Of a DNA stretch of 9,799 nucleotides, positions 7,566 through 9,799 are shown piece after piece. The DNA is taken from NCBI GenBank assembly GCA_007124345.1, contig SLFH01000097.1:1-9799 (forward strand), given 5' to 3'. The notes under the pieces are model-generated. The model was not told the origin of the DNA. It saw nothing but the letters and a program-made list of their open reading frames with translations, and ran no database searches. How positions within the stretch are numbered: the first letter of the stretch is position 1; every line of letters begins with the position of its first letter. The position numbers and the translations under genes were made by a program. Source of the stretch: Phycisphaerales bacterium. Its GTDB lineage: Bacteria > Planctomycetota > Phycisphaerae > Phycisphaerales > UBA1924.

Positions 7566-7579
7566 CCACGCCGGCGTGG
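7566..7579. promoter_or_regulatory. Perfect 14-bp palindrome upstream of the ThrE gene
   Basis: CCACGCC-GGCGTGG is identical to its reverse complement and lies 94 bp upstream of the ThrE start codon. The position suits an operator for a dimeric regulator of ThrE. No named regulator consensus is recognised, and it shares no clear half-site with the palindrome at 1321-1332. Confidence 0.33.
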
Positions 7580-7689
7580 AAGCCAAGAACCTACGGGATT
7601 CCGCCAAGAACTAGCAAAGCAACAAAGCCACTCATCAGGACCACAATGGCAACCCCCGAGTTTGCAACCTCGGCAGATGGCCGACCGAG

Positions 7690-7721
7690 ACCGGCGAACG
7701 CAGCGAGCGGTTCGGGCCGGT
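7690..7721. repeat. Bulged 12-bp hairpin
   Basis: ACCGGC (7690-7695) pairs with GCCGGT (7716-7721), GAAC (7696-7699) with GTTC (7710-7713), and GC (7700-7701) with GC (7707-7708), around an AGCGA loop. Bulges are two bases (7714-7715) and one base (7709). All twelve pairs are Watson-Crick, so it can form in either strand. It abuts the next hairpin. Confidence 0.5.
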
Positions 7722-7743
7722 GCGGGGGACAAACCCCCGTGCC
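7719..7743 (+). repeat. G5/C5 hairpin overlapping its neighbour
   Basis: CGGGGG (7723-7728), loop ACAAA, CCCCCG (7734-7739) form a perfect 6-bp stem. On the plus strand two G-U pairs and two G-C pairs extend it to ten pairs (7719-7743); on the minus strand the wobble positions become mismatches. The extended form uses three bases (7719-7721) that also close the preceding hairpin, so the full structures compete. No T-run follows. Confidence 0.45.
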
Positions 7744-7799
7744 CACACCAACGTGCCCAGTTGCAACGACCCGGGCCCCCCTCTCCCGCCCTGATGAAC

Positions 7800-7858
7800 C
7801 GAGGCCGGCCCGAACACAACATCGGGCTCTGTTGCCTTGTTCGAGCCGACCGGCCTCG
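7800..7858. repeat. Long three-segment hairpin, possible structured RNA or terminator region
   Basis: Three nested perfect stems: CGAGGCCGG (7800-7808) with CCGGCCTCG (7850-7858), nine pairs; CGAACA (7811-7816) with TGTTCG (7838-7843), six pairs; CAACA (7817-7821) with TGTTG (7830-7834), five pairs. They are separated by an asymmetric internal loop (2 and 6 nt) and a 3-nt bulge, with an 8-nt terminal loop. The 3' edge lies 73 bp past the serine hydrolase stop, so it could end that transcript or be part of a separate RNA. Confidence 0.5.
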
Positions 7859-7930
7859 AACCGAGATCTCTTCGGCCGGACGCCCCGCTTGACGGAGCCG
7901 CGAGTCCGGTTACTCGATACCCCGGCCCCG

Positions 7931-9145
7931 TCAACGGTTCAGCGACTCCAGGACCATCCCCACAAACTCCTCGAACGGATCCCCGAACTCCATCCAGCGG
8001 ATGACCACGACGAGGCTGTTCTCGCGGTCGACATACACCCGATTGCCCGAGCCGGAGTGGAAAAATGCCGACTCCGGCGCTCCAGCGATCAGGCCGCGGT
8101 CGGTGTTCAGCCGCCAGTTCATAAATCCGTAGTCACGCCGGAGGTCGGTCGGGGTCTCGGCGAGCTCGAACCATGCCTCCGGGATCAGTTGCTCGTCGCC
8201 CCAGCGGCCGCGGTGCATCGTCAGCAGCCCGACGCGGGCCAGGTCGCGGGCGCTGATCCACATGCTCCCGCCCCAGCCCCCGCCCGACGAAGATCCCTGC
8301 ATCTTCTCGCCGTCGATCGTCACCCACGCGTTGTCGTACCCCTGCCATCGCCATGCCGTCGAGGCGCCGATCGGGTCCATGACCTCTCTTCGCAGCACCC
8401 GCGGCAGCGGCTCGCGCAGCACCTGCATCGCCGCGAGCGCCAGGCGGGCGGAGGCGACATTGGAATACACAAACAGCGACCCCGGCTCCCCCAGCGGCAC
8501 GCCGTCGGGCCTCCGCCCCTCCGCGTGCCACGGCTTGCCCCACACCTCCCCATCCCACTCGCTGACCATCCGCAGCATGTGGTCCCAGGTGATCTTGCGG
8601 TTGTGCTCTGACGAAAAATCATCGAACCCGTCCTGCCCACGCACCGACCTGTAGACCGGGTCGTGCACATCCTCGATCAACCCGCGCCCTGCCGCGACGC
8701 CCATCACCAGCGTGACGAAGCTCTTGGTCACGCTGTAGCTCATGTCCACGCGTTCGGTGTCGCCCCATTCGGCAACGATGTAGCCATCCTTGACGATCAT
8801 CCCCGTCACGCCGCCGTGGTCGCGCACCGGGCCGATGATCTCGCGGTGGGTGTCCTCGTTGCCGGCCCGCCACTGTTGGATCGCGAGCTCGGGCTGGCGC
8901 GGGATCGAGGTCGGGTTGTCCCGACTGAATCGGATCGCCCGCTGAACTATCTCCGAGTCCATGCCGACATCGCCCGGATCCCGCCGCTCCCAGTCGCTCC
9001 CATAGCCCGGAAAGTACATCTCGCCTGCCTCGTTCTGATCGGTCTCTCGTGCGTGCGTGTCGGGGGCGAACAGTCCGCTGCCTACGCAGCAGATCGCCAC
9101 GCCCGTCAGCAACGGCCTTCGGTTCGTTCGCGTCGGTCCTCGCAT
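7931..9145 (-). CDS. Exported serine hydrolase of the class C beta-lactamase / PBP4* fold family
   Basis: A 404-residue protein. The ATG at 9145 is chosen because AAGGAG lies eight bases upstream; an ATG at 9151 would leave only two bases. The N-terminus is a signal peptide: RTNRR, hydrophobic LLTGVAICCVGSGLF, and a likely cleavage after APDTHA (about residue 32). The beta-lactamase-fold active site is present in order: S-V-T-K (nucleophile S138, K141), Y-S-N (Y227, N229), and H-S-G (363-365) in place of K-T-G. A glycine-rich stretch, SSSGGGWGGS (about 285-294), follows the middle motif, as in related esterases and amide hydrolases. Members include penicillin-binding peptidases, esterases, D-aminopeptidases and 6-aminohexanoate-oligomer hydrolase; the specific substrate cannot be read here. 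The start lies 5 nt after the stop of the upstream symporter gene, implying translational coupling and a shared pathway, perhaps releasing an amino acid for uptake (inference). It is unlikely to be a resistance beta-lactamase. Confidence 0.9.
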   Translation of the reverse strand: MRGPTRTNRRPLLTGVAICCVGSGLFAPDTHARETDQNEAGEMYFPGYGSDWERRDPGDVGMDSEIVQRAIRFSRDNPTSIPRQPELAIQQWRAGNEDTHREIIGPVRDHGGVTGMIVKDGYIVAEWGDTERVDMSYSVTKSFVTLVMGVAAGRGLIEDVHDPVYRSVRGQDGFDDFSSEHNRKITWDHMLRMVSEWDGEVWGKPWHAEGRRPDGVPLGEPGSLFVYSNVASARLALAAMQVLREPLPRVLRREVMDPIGASTAWRWQGYDNAWVTIDGEKMQGSSSGGGWGGSMWISARDLARVGLLTMHRGRWGDEQLIPEAWFELAETPTDLRRDYGFMNWRLNTDRGLIAGAPESAFFHSGSGNRVYVDRENSLVVVIRWMEFGDPFEEFVGMVLESLNR

Positions 9146-9150
9146 ACCCA

Positions 9151-9799
9151 TCACTCCTTCCCGCTCTGCGGCAGCGGCGGCAGGATCTCCGCCGCGCCCT
9201 CGGCGGGGATGTCGGCCTCCATGTCCGGGTCCGGGTTGTCCTTGTCCCATCCTTCCGATTCGGCGATGATGGTCGTCGCGACCATGTCGCCGGTCACATT
9301 GATCGTCGTGTTGCCCATGTCGATCAGGCGGTAGATCCCGACGACGATGCCCGCGATCTCCGGCGGCAGGTTGAACGCGTTGACAAAGATCAGCGCGATC
9401 ACCGCCCCGCCCCCCGGGATCCCGCCCGAACCCTCCGACAGGATCAGTCCGACGACGATGATGATGAGCATCTCACCGATCGTGAACTCGACGCCGACGG
9501 CCTGCGCCGTGAACAGCAGCACGCCGGTCAGCATCAGCGCCGTGCCGTCCTTGTTGAGCTGGGCGCCCAGCGGCAGCGTGAACGAATAAATCTTCCGCGG
9601 CAACTTCAGGCGGTTGGCCGCCAGGTCGATCGCGACAGCCAGCGTCGCCAAACTCGAACAGGTGCCCGCCGCCGTCGCGTAGAGGGGGCCCGTCTTCTTC
9701 AGGAACGGCCAGGGCGTCCAGCTCGACAGCGTCGTCAGCGCGATCATCTGGATCACGAACATGCACGCCTGAGCGAGCCAGATCCCCGCGAGAAAAAGC
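9151..9799 (-). CDS. Dicarboxylate/amino acid:cation symporter (DAACS, GltP/GltPh family), C-terminal half, cut by the right edge
   Basis: The frame is open from the right edge to a TGA at 9151, giving about 215 residues, roughly half of the usual 420-450. Landmarks of the transport core appear in order: HP1 as GTCSSLATLAVAID (residue C at 9658-9660), helix 7 as FTLPLGAQLNKDGTAL (K at 9550-9552), HP2 as SEGSGGIPGGGAV, and helix 8 as IDMGNTTINVTGDM (N at 9310-9312). Family members import glutamate, aspartate, C4-dicarboxylates or neutral amino acids with sodium or protons. Several normally conserved binding-site residues differ (see findings), so acidic substrates should not be assumed. The C-terminus extends as an acidic, proline-rich tail of about 30 residues (WDKDNPDPDMEAD onward). 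The serine hydrolase gene follows after 5 nt. Confidence 0.94.
   Translation of the reverse strand, partial: LFLAGIWLAQACMFVIQMIALTTLSSWTPWPFLKKTGPLYATAAGTCSSLATLAVAIDLAANRLKLPRKIYSFTLPLGAQLNKDGTALMLTGVLLFTAQAVGVEFTIGEMLIIIVVGLILSEGSGGIPGGGAVIALIFVNAFNLPPEIAGIVVGIYRLIDMGNTTINVTGDMVATTIIAESEGWDKDNPDPDMEADIPAEGAAEILPPLPQSGKE

Larger units (their letters stand above)
7472..7930. other. 459-bp gap with a series of strong inverted repeats and no clear gene
   Basis: This gap separates the serine hydrolase stop from the ThrE start, both on the minus strand. Frames here lack the G/C-ending codon pattern of real genes in the window. Instead there are successive inverted repeats: a perfect 14-bp palindrome (7566-7579), CCGAG/CTCGG (7656-7673), a 12-bp bulged hairpin (7690-7721), CGGGGG/CCCCCG (7723-7739), a 59-nt three-segment hairpin (7800-7858), and CCGGAC/GTCCGG (7876-7909). 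The stretch 7580-7650 is less GC-rich and may contain the ThrE promoter, but no convincing -35/-10 pair is seen. A short minus-strand frame ending at 7591 encodes a hydrophobic stretch (see findings). Confidence 0.5.

Noticed and set aside
7790..7865. Integron attC-like site
   Set aside because: The structure is an imperfect palindrome, but the flanking core sites (RYYYAAC and GTTRRRY) are not at its ends, and no gene cassette or integrase is present.
7840..7880. A tRNA T-arm-like string (GGTTCGAGGCC on the minus strand) near the long hairpin
   Set aside because: The T-stem pairs at only three or four positions, and no matching acceptor stem, D-arm or anticodon arm is found 60-75 bases upstream.
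7532..8611. A 359-codon plus-strand open frame spanning the structured gap and the hydrolase gene
   Set aside because: Low-complexity Pro/Arg/His translation, mostly antisense to the well-supported serine hydrolase.
9146..9250. Upstream extension of the serine hydrolase to an ATG at 9250
   Set aside because: It would overlap the symporter gene by about 100 nt and place a Gly/Arg/Ala-rich shadow sequence before an obvious signal peptide; the start at 9145 has a properly spaced ribosome site.

Overview
The window is a GC-rich (by eye well over 60%) bacterial chromosomal segment carrying six well-recognised genes for moving and hydrolysing small organic molecules, plus two poorly characterised ones. 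There is no phage, insertion sequence, CRISPR array, rRNA or tRNA. Codon use is consistently G/C-ending in the real genes. The mix of AbgT, ThrE, RCK_C-containing SLC13 and dicarboxylate/amino acid symporter families fits a free-living heterotroph. The protein style would suit Planctomycetota (for example Phycisphaerae), but this lineage guess is weak and cannot be settled from the sequence alone.

Layout. The left part is on the minus strand: the 5' end of an exported protein running off the left edge (1-292), then a small two-helix membrane protein of a conserved but uncharacterised family (418-981). A 397-bp divergent intergenic region (982-1378) follows, holding several inverted repeats, an A6T7 tract and a 12-bp perfect palindrome. 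A plus-strand cluster comes next: an SLC13/DASS-type anion permease with two RCK_C domains (1379-3211), an AbgT-family transporter (3248-4867) and an M20 metallopeptidase related to peptidase T (4931-6136). Short gaps (36 and 63 nt) with Shine-Dalgarno sites suggest an operon.

The right half is again minus strand: a full-length two-domain ThrE-type threonine/serine exporter (6167-7471), a 459-bp gap rich in strong inverted repeats (7472-7930), an exported class-C beta-lactamase-fold serine hydrolase (7931-9145), and the C-terminal half of a dicarboxylate/amino acid:cation symporter cut by the right edge (9151-9799). The last two are only 5 nt apart and are probably co-transcribed and co-translated.

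Reading as a whole (inference): two transporter-hydrolase pairs, AbgT with a cytoplasmic M20 peptidase and the symporter with a periplasmic serine hydrolase, flank an amino-acid exporter. This suggests uptake and cleavage of amino-acid conjugates or small peptides, with export of surplus amino acids. The AbgT-M20 arrangement recalls the E. coli abg system for p-aminobenzoyl-glutamate, but here the peptidase looks PepT-like rather than AbgA/AbgB-like. The most notable points are a symporter substrate site altered at several normally conserved positions, the cluster of hairpins in the 7472-7930 gap, and an enlarged periplasmic loop in the AbgT protein.
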